Below, in pieces: positions 27,890-36,604 of a stretch of DNA of 64,000 nt. Source of the stretch: Sphingobacteriales bacterium 50-39 (GTDB taxonomy: Bacteria > Bacteroidota > Bacteroidia > Chitinophagales > Chitinophagaceae); NCBI GenBank assembly GCA_001898505.1, contig MKTZ01000005.1:1-64000 (forward strand). Reading direction: 5' to 3'. The translations under genes were made by a program, and so were the position numbers. Within the stretch, counting starts at the first letter, position 1. Each line of letters opens with the position of its first letter. The notes under the pieces are model-generated. The model was not told the origin of the DNA and did no database searches. It worked only from the letters and a program-made list of their open reading frames with translations.

Positions 27890-28651
27890 ATGGATACCGC
27901 AAAGAAGCGCTCAGTTATTATTTTGCTGCTGCTCACCATTATTGTTATCGTTGCCGTTTTCTTTCTTGGCCGGGTACCTCAAAAGAAATCTTATCATGAT
28001 TTTGCGGATACAAAGAATATCTGGGGTATCGCAAATTTTGCAAACGTTGTTAGTAATATCCCTTTCCTGTTTACTGGACTCATGGGTTTATTCCTGGTAA
28101 AGAAATCGTCGATCAAACTTCGTTTAAAAGCGATCTATGCATTGTTGTTCACTGGGGTTGCATTAATCGCGATAGGCTCAGGTTATTATCATCTCCGTCC
28201 TGATAACAAAAGCCTTGTCTTTGACAGGATTCCCATGACCATTGTCTTTATGGCTTTGTTGGCGGCTACTATAGCAGAGTTTGTTGACGAAAAAGCTGGC
28301 TTTAATGCCGTTTGGCCCCTCGTTATTTTCGGGATAGGTTCTGTACTATATTGGCACCTTACCGAAAATAGTGGCGCGGGGGATCTCAGGCCGTATATCC
28401 TTGTGCAGTTCTATCCCATCATTTTTATTCCCTTGATAATGATCCTCTTTCCGTCTGCTGACGGTAAAAAAGCAATCATGCCGCTTGCGTGGGTAGTTGC
28501 CTGGTATCTTGTGGCCAAAGTTTTGGAGTCATTCGATGAGGAAATTTATTTGCGCTTAAAGGTGGCCAGCGGCCATACTTTAAAGCATTTGGCAGCATGC
28601 ATATCGACCTACTATTTTGTCGTGTTGTTCAGGAAAACGCATTTGCGGTAG
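27890..28651 (+). CDS. Ceramidase-like polytopic membrane protein
   Basis: A 253-residue membrane protein with about seven hydrophobic helices. It begins MDTAKKRSVIILLLLT; an upstream in-frame ATG at 27851 would add 13 residues. The order YHDFAD, WGIANFANVVSNIPFL, GSGYYHLRPD, FDRIPMTIVFMAL and SGHTLKHLAA fits the alkaline ceramidase/CREST superfamily. In that family conserved Ser, Asp and three His residues bind zinc. It may hydrolyse an amide-linked lipid; sphingolipids do occur in some Bacteroidota. It stands alone between accessory genes. Confidence 0.7.
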   Translation: MDTAKKRSVIILLLLTIIVIVAVFFLGRVPQKKSYHDFADTKNIWGIANFANVVSNIPFLFTGLMGLFLVKKSSIKLRLKAIYALLFTGVALIAIGSGYYHLRPDNKSLVFDRIPMTIVFMALLAATIAEFVDEKAGFNAVWPLVIFGIGSVLYWHLTENSGAGDLRPYILVQFYPIIFIPLIMILFPSADGKKAIMPLAWVVAWYLVAKVLESFDEEIYLRLKVASGHTLKHLAACISTYYFVVLFRKTHLR

Positions 28652-28849
28652 CGCAATAAGAGTACTCAAGTCAGTTATCTTTTCGGCTTTTGTGGGTAAA
28701 AATTCAATTCACTAGTGGTTCAAAATACCCCCGAAGGAAACTAGTTGAAAATTCATGAATTTTATGATGTAAGAAGCCTTTCCACGTTGGCCCTTTTGCG
28801 AGATTTCTTTATATTCGGGGAACTAATTACGCCCCTTAAAAAATAAGAT

Positions 28850-29116
28850 ATGAAAGAGGATAACCAGTTAATATGGAAATCCGTCGGCGATTTGATCAAA
28901 CTGGGAAGTGTTAAAACTTTCCCCGAAATATTCCATATTGTACGCAAAAGCAATGTGGCAAGGAGAGTGGGTATTAACAACGTTCGTTTCTCAAAATTAA
29001 TCAATAAACCCCGCGGTTTTAAATTGGAAGATATTGACATAATGGCCGGTCTTTTTTTTGTAAAGCCAATGGATATATTACGGCTGATATACGGCCCCCC
29101 TGGGCCAGCAGAGTGA
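28850..29116 (+). CDS. Small XRE-like regulator, island paralogue family
   Basis: An 88-residue protein whose core, FPEIFHIVRKSNVARRVGIN, then FSKLINKPRGFKLEDIDIMAGLF, aligns in pattern with the products at 49905-50216, 57321-57677 and 58519-58857. The repeated theme is a short helix, a GIS/GIN turn, a recognition-like helix and a Phe-x-(hydrophobic)-x-(Asp/Glu) segment, suggesting a degenerate helix-turn-helix. The stop is followed by non-coding DNA. The function is probably DNA binding, inferred only. Confidence 0.55.
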   Translation: MKEDNQLIWKSVGDLIKLGSVKTFPEIFHIVRKSNVARRVGINNVRFSKLINKPRGFKLEDIDIMAGLFFVKPMDILRLIYGPPGPAE

Positions 29117-29297
29117 CTGTCTGCAATATTTTTTTGTCCTATTGGTGCTGCCTGAGCATTTCAGAATAGACAATTATTCAATGTCATATCCAGAAGATAA
29201 GATGGATCACTAATACCTGTCGCATCCAACGAAACGGCGATGATCTTTTCGGCTACCGGGGCAGTCAATAAGAGTTACGTTCACCGAAAATTTGGTG

Positions 29298-29305
29298 TAA
29301 CTTTG
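29298..29305 (+). promoter_or_regulatory. Bacteroidota -7 box upstream of zeta-toxin module
   Basis: TAACTTTG matches TAnnTTTG. The spaced -33 element is weak. It would start transcription about 75 bp before the antitoxin-like ORF. Confidence 0.4.
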
Positions 29306-29386
29306 TGCCAAAGGCCATATATGAACAATCTGCCATTAACTTCACTATTCCTGCGATACGGCGGTGCCCAAAAATCGACCTTCGAG

Positions 29387-29542
29387 ATGAATTCGGAAGA
29401 GTTGAAGCAGGCTGCACAGTCTATTCTTCGCCGGGCTAAAGAAATGGCTTTTTCCAAAGGCTTACCTATCTACTTTCACAAGGATGGCAATCTGATGGCG
29501 GAATTCCCTGACGGCCGTATTGAAGTCGTTAAAAAGGATTAA
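29387..29542 (+). CDS. Small antitoxin-like partner of the zeta toxin
   Basis: Predicted 51 residues, starting MNSEELKQAAQSILRRAKEM. It is rich in charged residues and ends PDGRIEVVKKD. The frame is open upstream to 29240, but the ATG at 29387 begins the coding-like helical part (alternative ATG 29321). Its stop TAA overlaps the zeta-toxin ATG by one base, the tight coupling usual for toxin-antitoxin pairs. The antitoxin role is inferred from position and size. Confidence 0.55.
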   Translation: MNSEELKQAAQSILRRAKEMAFSKGLPIYFHKDGNLMAEFPDGRIEVVKKD

Positions 29543-30210
29543 TGGCGGCTCCTGCTTTATATGTCATTGCCGGTCCCAACGGGATCGGGAAAACCACTTC
29601 AGATTACGATTTTATACCCAACAATATTCCGGTTATTAACTCCGATGAGATAGCCGCTCAGCTAAAAAAATCAGGACGCCATATTACCAATACCCAGGAA
29701 CTCGCGAATGAGAAAGCATTAGAGTTGATGGACTTCTACTTGAGGGGCAAATCATCTTTTGGCTTCGAGACAAACCTTTGTGATGTTGAGACCTGGAAGT
29801 CTTTAATTGAAATTCAGAAGCAGGGGTTCCGGGTGAACGTAATCTTTATTTCGACCAGCGACCTGGCAGTATTGAATTCCCGTATCAAAGTGCGTGTCCA
29901 GCTTGGAGGACATTTTGTGCTTCCCGAGGTTGTAAGAGAACGATATTTGGCGGGCTTAAACCTGTTGAACCATTACTTCCACAAGCCTGATAAGTTGCAG
30001 TTGTTTGATAATGCTGTGTCTATGCAATTAGTGGCTGAATATTCCAACGGAAAGGCGCTGTATGTTGCGCCAGAACTTCCCGATTGGGTTAAGCAACATC
30101 TGGGTAAACAGTTCCTGGCCGATAGCCAACCTGGGATCAAAGCCAGGGACCTGGGATCAGTTGATGAAGTAAGGAGGCGCTACCTGGAAAGCAAGAAAAA
30201 GCCCGGTTAA
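29542..30210 (+). CDS. Zeta toxin family P-loop kinase
   Basis: A 222-residue ATP-binding protein. It starts LYVIAGPNGIGKTT (Walker A), followed by INSDEIAAQL and ALELMDFYLRGKSSFGFETNL. It then has IFISTSDLAVLNSRIKVRVQLGGHFVLPEVVRERY, the substrate-binding and lid segment of zeta-like toxins. Zeta toxins phosphorylate UDP-N-acetylglucosamine; related chromosomal proteins may have other substrates. It is translationally coupled to the small upstream ORF. Part of the accessory cargo. Confidence 0.85.
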   Translation: MAAPALYVIAGPNGIGKTTSDYDFIPNNIPVINSDEIAAQLKKSGRHITNTQELANEKALELMDFYLRGKSSFGFETNLCDVETWKSLIEIQKQGFRVNVIFISTSDLAVLNSRIKVRVQLGGHFVLPEVVRERYLAGLNLLNHYFHKPDKLQLFDNAVSMQLVAEYSNGKALYVAPELPDWVKQHLGKQFLADSQPGIKARDLGSVDEVRRRYLESKKKPG

Positions 30211-30255
30211 GCGCTCCTAACCGAATTCACCAGGAGCAGGCAGGCGCTCGCCTAT

Positions 30256-30750
30256 TTACAGCCTGTTGCCCCTCCCTTTTTTGTCATAGATTGATTGGCG
30301 GATATTCATTTCAAGGGATAGGCGGAAAATGTTGCGGTATCTTTCCAATTCCTGGGTGATCAGCTTGCTGGCCCGGTTCCCCGCAACATTAAGCACCTTA
30401 ACAGCATTATCTGCGATAAAAGCATTCAGCTGCCCGGGAGTAGGATTTTCGATATAGGGACGGGAAAACCGGATGCAGTATTGTTTAGTTAACCTTGTAC
30501 CGCCAGAGTTGATATCTCCATACATTACCGTACCATCCCCATCCAAAACATTTTGTTTAGTGCGTGGCGGATACCCTTCGTCCTGATGTTCTTTTAGGCC
30601 AAAATCAACCAGTTCATAGTCTGGGCCATTTTCCGTCATGAAGCCTTTCGCAGCGGTTCCTCCGGTGGTAATTTTGCATTCCCTGGCAACCTCCAATGCC
30701 ATCCGGTCTATCCCTGTTTGCCCTCCTGATATAACTTGCTCAAGGCTCAT
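30256..30750 (-). CDS. YpsA/SLOG-type putative molybdenum carrier-like protein
   Basis: A 164-residue soluble protein beginning with the ISGGQTGIDRMALEVA nucleotide-binding loop. It continues TGGTAAKGFMTE and GDINSGGTRLT. The SLOG superfamily (YpsA, LOG, DprA) binds nucleotides or nucleotide-sugar-like ligands. The annotation putative molybdenum carrier is traditional and unproven. SLOG proteins are often seen in defence contexts. It has its own direction and convergent neighbours. Confidence 0.8.
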   Translation of the reverse strand: MSLEQVISGGQTGIDRMALEVARECKITTGGTAAKGFMTENGPDYELVDFGLKEHQDEGYPPRTKQNVLDGDGTVMYGDINSGGTRLTKQYCIRFSRPYIENPTPGQLNAFIADNAVKVLNVAGNRASKLITQELERYRNIFRLSLEMNIRQSIYDKKGRGNRL

Positions 30751-30879
30751 TTTCTCCGAATATTTTTGTTAGAAAAATTTTTTTTTATACATTGCAACAT
30801 CCTTCAGATACTGTCCTGCTAATTACAATCTGGCCAAATATTGGGCTCAACAATTATTCACCAGTCTAATATTTGCACT

Positions 30880-31077
30880 ATGCTTAATCGGATCAAAGAA
30901 ATCTTGAAATTCATTGATGCTGACTTGCGAAAGCCAGGAGGAATTATTGCCCGTGACAGCGCCACCGGGGTTCCAAACGAGCACCTGTGGAAATCAGGTT
31001 ATCAATTTCTGAGACGGGTAGTTCTACCCCCCGCAATAATTTTGTTGTTAATTATTTTTATTCACTGGCTGCGGTAA
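30880..31077 (+). CDS. Tiny single-span membrane protein, copy 1
   Basis: From ATG 30880 the product is 65 residues: MLNRIKEILKFIDADLRKP, a short polar linker, then VVLPPAIILLLIIFI, one C-terminal transmembrane helix. The next small gene (31158-31352) encodes a clear paralogue. An upstream in-frame codon at 30841 gives a longer but less likely protein. No known family. Confidence 0.5.
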   Translation: MLNRIKEILKFIDADLRKPGGIIARDSATGVPNEHLWKSGYQFLRRVVLPPAIILLLIIFIHWLR

Positions 31078-31157
31078 CCCAGCGCCTTGCCATACGGCTG
31101 AATTCCAAGCCGGCTCCGGCTGTAGTTTATAGAGGAAAGTTTCATATTATAAATTTT

Positions 31158-31352
31158 ATGTGGCTAAAGAAAATATTGAAAAAAATCGATGGCGAATTGA
31201 ATAAACCTCTGTTCGAATTCAAAATGACGGACGAGGAAACGAACACGGAATTGCATAGTTCCGGGGCCAGTGGCTGGCAGGTCCTAAAACAAGTAATTTT
31301 ACCTGCAGCTGTCATAATTCTGCTTATTTTGACTATTCTGAAATTTCGTTAA
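31158..31352 (+). CDS. Tiny single-span membrane protein, copy 2
   Basis: A 64-residue paralogue of the preceding gene: MWLKKILKKIDGELNKP, then a polar linker, then VILPAAVIILLILTIL. The shared layout is an amphipathic basic N-terminus (LKKID/LKFID), a variable middle, and a C-terminal membrane helix led by LP. Placement next to mobilization genes may be coincidental. It could be a small holin- or toxin-like peptide; no function is assigned. Confidence 0.5.
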   Translation: MWLKKILKKIDGELNKPLFEFKMTDEETNTELHSSGASGWQVLKQVILPAAVIILLILTILKFR

Positions 31353-31404
31353 TATTCCTGGTATTTTGAAGTTTCCGCCAGCTCTTGGGAGTAGTGTCTA
31401 TTCC

Positions 31405-33387
31405 CTACCCTTTTTTAATCAATAAATGTTCCAGCTCGGGAGTATCCATCATCCGTTCAAGCTCCATGTCTATCAGCTCTGCAATATCACGTTTTACCTG
31501 CAAATAATTTTCAATGACCATCTCGGAAGTAACCTTCCGTACCTGTGGTAACGGCTTATATGCCTCTTCCTCTTTCTTCAGGGCGTCATGGTCGTTGACG
31601 ATCTTACTGCAAAATGCTTTTAACGTGATCTCCTGCCCAGGATTGTCGGCCACTACACCGACAAACTCCCCGGATGACAGCGATGAGATCCTGGCCGGCG
31701 TCACGGACTGTTCGAGTTGTTTAGACATCGTGAAATTCGTGTCCGTAGAGGTCAGGGTCAGGCTCTGGCGGTCCTGCATGATCCGCGGAAAGCGCTCGCT
31801 TGTATGTTTGGCCGATTCCCCGGAGACCTGGCCGCAAATAAGGTTCCCGCAGGTATTCATTACTACTTCCGCGAATTCTTTCCCATAAGCCAGTTTCAAT
31901 TGACTGTAATCCTGGATGGCTATAGTAATAGCTATCTTATTGCTTCTGCCCGTCGCGATCGTCTTGTCGATTGAATTGGCTATGATCGAAGAGAATTCAT
32001 CGAGATTGATCCCCAGCGGGCACATGCCCTTCTTGTTAGTCATCCGGGTAATGGTATTGATGTATACCGACAGCATGGCGCCGTAAATGGCTGTCTTTTG
32101 TGGATTATTACCAAGGCACAGGATTTTCGGGTGCTCCGGGTTGTTCAGGTCAAGGGAAAAATCATTCCCCGTGATCACGTAGTACAATTGGGGCGATGAT
32201 AACTTAGCCAGGCTGATAGTAGCGCTGGCAATCTGGCCTTCCAATTGTTCCATGGCACCGTGTAAATAAGCATTCAAAAACGGGGTGATCAAGCTACTTA
32301 GCTCGGGGGCTGTTCGCAGGACGCTAAAGAGCTTCTTATACGGTATCTGGGCCAGCTCTATTACATGAGCCCAGGTACAATACCTTCCCCTTTTATAACG
32401 GCATAGGAACCAGATGAGCGCCGTTACAAAATTGATTGGGCTTTCCACAAAGAAGTCGCCTTGCTTCTCTGTCCAGTCCCTGTTCAAACCCAACAAGATA
32501 GTCCTGGAAGATTCAGCGGCATCAGTAATATCGGACATCGTGGAAACATCAAGGGGGTTGCACCTGTGGGAACGGTCCAGGTCATCGAAGTTGATATTAT
32601 AGAAACCTGGCTTACCTGGATACTTATGCCTGTTCTTGAGGAAGTAGTTGTACGCTATTTTAGATAAATCATCGTATTTGAAGTCATAGAGCAACATCGC
32701 GAACTGATTTTCTATTTGCTGCTTGATGATAAACTGGACTAAAAAATACGTTTTCCCACTGCCGGGGCTGCCCATAAGCAATAGTCCTCTAAAAGGGTTC
32801 ACGATGTTGATCCAGCTTTTACGGGTTTTACCCTTCAACTGGTATACTGCCGGCAGGTTAATGGAATAGGCATTTTGCAGCAACCGCTCTTCCTGCGGAA
32901 AGGTCTCCTGTACATTGTTAAAAATTTCATCGGAAAGTTGTTGTTTCAGGATACGGGACAGCAGCGTCCCTCCAGCCAGCATGAGGATATATCCACTGGC
33001 GGTGATGACCATATAGGCAGCTGCCTCGAGGGGAATATCGCCGCCTATCAGCAGGATAAAATAGCTCGCAAAAAACAATGCCAGGCCGATACCTATGTAC
33101 CATAGCGTCGTCCTCAGCACCAGCTTGTTGTCCTTCCTTCCCCGGACACCCACAAGTGAGATGGCAAGAAAGGCCAATGCGATGAGTTTTGACGTATGAA
33201 AATGACTAAAAATACCGGTACGGATAATGTTGGATAATACCTTGTCGGAAAGGGTTGCTGTAGCACCCCATAGCCGAAAAGCAGCATAGCAGTAATAGTA
33301 AAAATGCAATAGCAACAGTACGATGCTGATCAACCGCGTCATGTCAAGGATCTTCCTTAATCCCTGCTCGTTCTCTCCCGTTTGCAT
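31405..33387 (-). CDS. Type IV coupling protein (TraG/VirD4-like, MobC type)
   Basis: A 660-residue protein with four hydrophobic segments in the first 150 residues, then a cytoplasmic AAA ATPase. Walker A is GSPGSGKT (206-213); GINLDEFSSI is the Walker B region. Conserved coupling-protein text follows: TGRSNKIAITIAIQDYSQLKLAYG. Such proteins connect the relaxosome to a type IV secretion channel for DNA transfer. The gene ends at 31405, follows the relaxase gene by 10 bp on the same strand, and forms the mobilization operon with it and the small relaxosome gene. No channel genes are seen, so mobilization may depend on another element. Confidence 0.88.
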   Translation of the reverse strand: MQTGENEQGLRKILDMTRLISIVLLLLHFYYYCYAAFRLWGATATLSDKVLSNIIRTGIFSHFHTSKLIALAFLAISLVGVRGRKDNKLVLRTTLWYIGIGLALFFASYFILLIGGDIPLEAAAYMVITASGYILMLAGGTLLSRILKQQLSDEIFNNVQETFPQEERLLQNAYSINLPAVYQLKGKTRKSWINIVNPFRGLLLMGSPGSGKTYFLVQFIIKQQIENQFAMLLYDFKYDDLSKIAYNYFLKNRHKYPGKPGFYNINFDDLDRSHRCNPLDVSTMSDITDAAESSRTILLGLNRDWTEKQGDFFVESPINFVTALIWFLCRYKRGRYCTWAHVIELAQIPYKKLFSVLRTAPELSSLITPFLNAYLHGAMEQLEGQIASATISLAKLSSPQLYYVITGNDFSLDLNNPEHPKILCLGNNPQKTAIYGAMLSVYINTITRMTNKKGMCPLGINLDEFSSIIANSIDKTIATGRSNKIAITIAIQDYSQLKLAYGKEFAEVVMNTCGNLICGQVSGESAKHTSERFPRIMQDRQSLTLTSTDTNFTMSKQLEQSVTPARISSLSSGEFVGVVADNPGQEITLKAFCSKIVNDHDALKKEEEAYKPLPQVRKVTSEMVIENYLQVKRDIAELIDMELERMMDTPELEHLLIKKG

Positions 33388-33397
33388 ACGTTAAATT

Positions 33398-34687
33398 TTA
33401 TCTGTTTTGTGATTTGTTTTTACCGTTCTTTTTATCATGCCGCAGCTCCCAGGGAAGTCTTTTTTGTTTTTGTCCAAGGTCAAGCAGGATGTCGAGGAGA
33501 CTATCCTTCGCTTGCTGCTCGCGGCGTTCATCGGTGGTGAATTCCAGGCCCGCTTCATGGCCCTGTTCTTCACCGGCCTGCAATGCGCCTGGGTGTGGGG
33601 AAAGGCCTTTTCCCGGCAGTGGCTGTTCATGCTGGTCCAGGCCACATTTTTCCAGTATTTTCTTGGCAGAATATTCTTTGTCTATGTCGCTGCCGTTGAG
33701 GACGGCCTTATTGAACATATCGACGAATGTCAGGCCGTATACGAAGCCCTGGTCGTTACGCCATTGCACCATCCTTACCTGCATTTCTTTTAGCAGCTCA
33801 GATAGTTGCGCGAGGCTTTTGGGGGAGGACACCATCGCCCAGTCGATGGCGCCTTTAACGCGCTTAATATCCCGGGGGGATTTCCTGGCATTCTTTTCAA
33901 ATCTTTCTTCGAGGAAAGACAGGGTCTGTTTTTTGGGCAAGGAGCTTGCCTTAATCGGTTTGCCGATGTGGGCGCCGCTCTCTTTTATCATCCGGTAAAT
34001 AAGCCCGCGGTTGCGGTTAATCCTGCCGCCTGTCTCGCCGGGATCCGCCTTGACATTGTACAGCGACAATAGAGCATTTAGCTCCGACAGGGAACCGTAA
34101 GAAAATTTATCCAGCACCCCTGCGAGGACCCTGGCGATGCCGTTTTTTGTCTGCGTTTTTCCATACTGAAGCTTTTCAACATTCAACGGCCGTACGGCGT
34201 CACGCTCCTCCTTTAACTGTCTTTCAGCCTCTATCAATTGATATTTCTTCTCGATAGCTTTTCGTGCAATGGAGGATTCCTTCCTTCCGATATTATGGAA
34301 GTTGATAGAGGTACCATCATCGCGGATGCTGCTGGTCACGACATGTACATGCGGGTGCCCGCTGTCGTTGTGTTCATAGACCAGGTAAGGCTGGCTGCCA
34401 AAGCCGATGCCTTCCATATAATCCCTGGCAATATCCCGCAGTTCATCATGGGTAAATTTCTCTGAGGGGTGAAAGTTCAGGCTGATATGGAGCGTGTGTT
34501 TTTTGACCCCCGGGTTAAGTTCGGTCAGCAGGTTAAAACGTTGCAGTTTATCCCGCAGCGACAACTGATCATACCGCTTTAGAAAGTTGTTCTCTGCGAT
34601 ACATACGGCGACTCCTTCCCGCACTTTATTTTCGTTATAATACACGGCCTTCTCGATCACTTCAGGCTCCCCTATCCGCGCAACCAT
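33398..34687 (-). CDS. Relaxase/mobilization nuclease (MobB-like)
   Basis: From ATG 34687 the product is 429 residues; it overlaps the upstream mob gene by 16 bp, so the longer frame to 34774 is not needed. The N-terminus has relaxase motifs: YYNENKVREG with candidate catalytic tyrosine, then KHTLHISLNFHP, and the metal-binding GHPHVHVVTSS with His111, His113, His115. The rest is charged and helical. The enzyme should nick at oriT and stay covalently bound to the transferred strand. The candidate oriT lies upstream of the partner gene. Confidence 0.86.
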   Translation of the reverse strand: MVARIGEPEVIEKAVYYNENKVREGVAVCIAENNFLKRYDQLSLRDKLQRFNLLTELNPGVKKHTLHISLNFHPSEKFTHDELRDIARDYMEGIGFGSQPYLVYEHNDSGHPHVHVVTSSIRDDGTSINFHNIGRKESSIARKAIEKKYQLIEAERQLKEERDAVRPLNVEKLQYGKTQTKNGIARVLAGVLDKFSYGSLSELNALLSLYNVKADPGETGGRINRNRGLIYRMIKESGAHIGKPIKASSLPKKQTLSFLEERFEKNARKSPRDIKRVKGAIDWAMVSSPKSLAQLSELLKEMQVRMVQWRNDQGFVYGLTFVDMFNKAVLNGSDIDKEYSAKKILEKCGLDQHEQPLPGKGLSPHPGALQAGEEQGHEAGLEFTTDERREQQAKDSLLDILLDLGQKQKRLPWELRHDKKNGKNKSQNR

Positions 34688-35067
34688 AACTGATAAATTT
34701 GATCCATCTTCACAAAGATTTCGTCGGCCATTTTGTGCAGCCGGAGGCGCTCGTTTTCGTAGCGCGAGACCCAATCTTTTAGGTCCCTGGGATCATGCAG
34801 CAGATGGAGTTTTTTCACCGCCTGGTTGTAGTTATTTCCGACGGCGGACAACTCATTTTTGAGTTGTAAAGCGACTGCCAAAAATTCATCTGCGGACTGG
34901 TTTCTGACCTTGGTCACGATGGGTTTTTGCAGTAAAATTTTCCGGGCATATTCACTGAATTTCCGGCAGGTGGATTGTTTGCATTGGCTATGCAACTGCT
35001 GGTACTCTTCCGGTTTTAAGCGTACTGTGACCCTCCTGGTCAGGTTTATTTTCTCCTTCTTCTTCAT
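34672..35067 (-). CDS. Mobilization accessory protein (MobA/MobC-like ribbon-helix-helix)
   Basis: A 131-residue protein starting at ATG 35067, preceded by GAGGAG at a good distance; the longer frame to 35079 begins at GTG. The N-terminus (TRRVTVRLKPEEYQQLHSQCKQ, then SEYARKILL) is a ribbon-helix-helix-like fold typical of relaxosome accessory proteins that bind oriT. It is the first gene of the mob operon. Confidence 0.82.
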   Translation of the reverse strand: MKKKEKINLTRRVTVRLKPEEYQQLHSQCKQSTCRKFSEYARKILLQKPIVTKVRNQSADEFLAVALQLKNELSAVGNNYNQAVKKLHLLHDPRDLKDWVSRYENERLRLHKMADEIFVKMDQIYQLWLRG

Positions 35068-35100
35068 ATCACTCCTCACTTTTTTGGCCCTAAAAACGCC

Positions 35101-35290
35101 TTAAAACAGCTCCAGCAGACCCCCGCCGACTCCGGAGGCACCAGGGGGCGAGATTCGAATGGAGGACTTTGTCCGACAATTCTACATCTCGCCATGCCCG
35201 GATAGACAGGGGTGTCCCCTTGCCGCAACGTCGTCACTCGTTAAAGTGGGTATTGAGACGTGTTCACGGCATTTTCAGGCAGCTTATTGA
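35101..35290. other. Candidate origin of transfer (oriT)
   Basis: The non-coding DNA just upstream of the mob operon carries several inverted repeats. GGCGAGAT (35147-35154) pairs with ATCTCGCC (35186-35193). GGAC/GTCC (35164-35174) sits between the arms. AGGGG-TGT-CCCCT (35208-35220) follows. Position and structure match an oriT; the nick site is not identifiable by eye. Confidence 0.5.
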
Positions 35291-35361
35291 AACCTTGGGA
35301 AAAGGAAAGGAAGGATGAACAAGGAATTAAGCCATCATCACCGGCATTTGTTTAGGCCAGA

Positions 35362-35556
35362 TTAATCTATAATGTCGATGTCATTTTTTATACAGAACCA
35401 GCGCTTAATAAGCACACGATCTTCCTGCAACTTTGACAGGTTCACCACAATTTTATGGGCTACTTATGCCCTTCTATCGAGGTGATTTTTCCGGTGTATT
35501 TATTACCCCAGCAGCTCCCATTGTTGAATGACAGGGTAAAGGTAACTGCAACGCAC
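35362..35556 (-). pseudogene. Remnant of a small gene
   Basis: The minus strand reads coding-like text in two frames: first TFTLSFNNGSCWGNKYTGKI, then, after a frame change near 35465, KIVVNLSKLQEDRVLIKRW and a stop at 35362. No family is recognised. It may be a frameshifted small protein; low certainty. Confidence 0.35.
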
Positions 35557-35570
35557 ATTGAAAAAATAAG

Positions 35571-35680
35571 TAGTTCAAATTCTGATCAACCCAGGGAAAT
35601 TTAAAACCGCTGATTCGTCACCGTGATAACGGAGTTTTTGGGATCAATTGTAGACAGGGATAAATTTTTTACCAACCTGT
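35571..35680 (+). repeat. Repeated leader-like element, copy 1
   Basis: Shares TCTGATCAACC, GTGATAA-GGAGTTTTT and ACAGGGATA in the same order with 36478-36592. No gene follows it directly. Confidence 0.5.
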
Positions 35681-35858
35681 TTGAAAGACGTTTTTGGCGG
35701 GCGTTAATGCATCGCGGAATTGTTCGCCGATGTTCATGTGAGATTTATTTTAGGGCGCTGGGAAAACAAAATACTTAACAACGATTCATCAGGTCTGGGG
35801 GCGTATTTGAAGTAAGTAAATGTAGCTTCCCCGGTATAAATCCATGTGTTGTTGCGCC

Positions 35859-36215
35859 TCAATTCTGATTGGTTTGGCCGGTGGATGTTGCCGGATCCAG
35901 AAGCACTTGCGCCCATGAATTTTGAGCAGCTTTATATTGATATTCTATCACTGCATTATCAGCCGTGATTAGTTGCAGGCGATCGTCCTTCAAAGTCGCT
36001 TTTGTAAATTTTCCAACGATAACAGAAAAAACCCACTCGCGGCCATTGTCTTTAACGCTGGCGGCGGGCAAGTCATCAATGAGCACCAGGACTTCATCCC
36101 CATTAATTGTTAAATGCAGATACAGGAAAGCGTTGTAGAGTTGATCATTGCCCCGCGAGGTATCACGAAGACGGGCGAGCTCTTTTTTGTCGGCCAGGGT
36201 TACTTTATTGTGCAT
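35859..36215 (-). CDS. Hypothetical protein
   Basis: A 118-residue soluble protein (KVTLADKKELARLRDTSRGNDQLYNAFLYLHLTI in segments, then VLVLIDDLPAA) with alternating strands. No known family is recognised. It is isolated between two copies of a repeated leader element. The end TSTGQTNQN looks unstructured. Confidence 0.5.
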   Translation of the reverse strand: MHNKVTLADKKELARLRDTSRGNDQLYNAFLYLHLTINGDEVLVLIDDLPAASVKDNGREWVFSVIVGKFTKATLKDDRLQLITADNAVIEYQYKAAQNSWAQVLLDPATSTGQTNQN

Positions 36216-36477
36216 CCTTAAAGGTACACTTTTTCTCCCCCAGCAAGGTTACAAGCTTCCCTCTTTGTGTCCCGCAAAATGCTGCGTTCGTCAGCCAGAG
36301 ACCTTACTTCATCCCTTTCCCGGAAAGATCAGCGCAAACCTGAAATAATCCACACCAGGAGGTACGTCCAGCGGTGCTAAACATTTATTGTCGCATAGCT
36401 AATTATTAAAGGCAATTTTTGGGTGATCACCTGACAGGGCCCTCATGCTTGGGGCCTTGGCAAATAACTCGAATAGC

Positions 36478-36592
36478 TGGTTCAAACTCTGATCAACCTC
36501 CATAGTTTGTAAGCCAGTAATTTTGAACTGTGATAAGGGAGTTTTTTTGGAGCAAAATCAGACAGGGATAGTTATTTTTTATTACAATTTCA
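36478..36592 (+). repeat. Repeated leader-like element, copy 2
   Basis: The second copy of the element at 35571-35680, ending just before the ATG at 36605. Its placement suggests a promoter or 5' untranslated leader for the following small gene. Confidence 0.5.
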
Positions 36593-36604
36593 AACACAAA
36601 ATTT

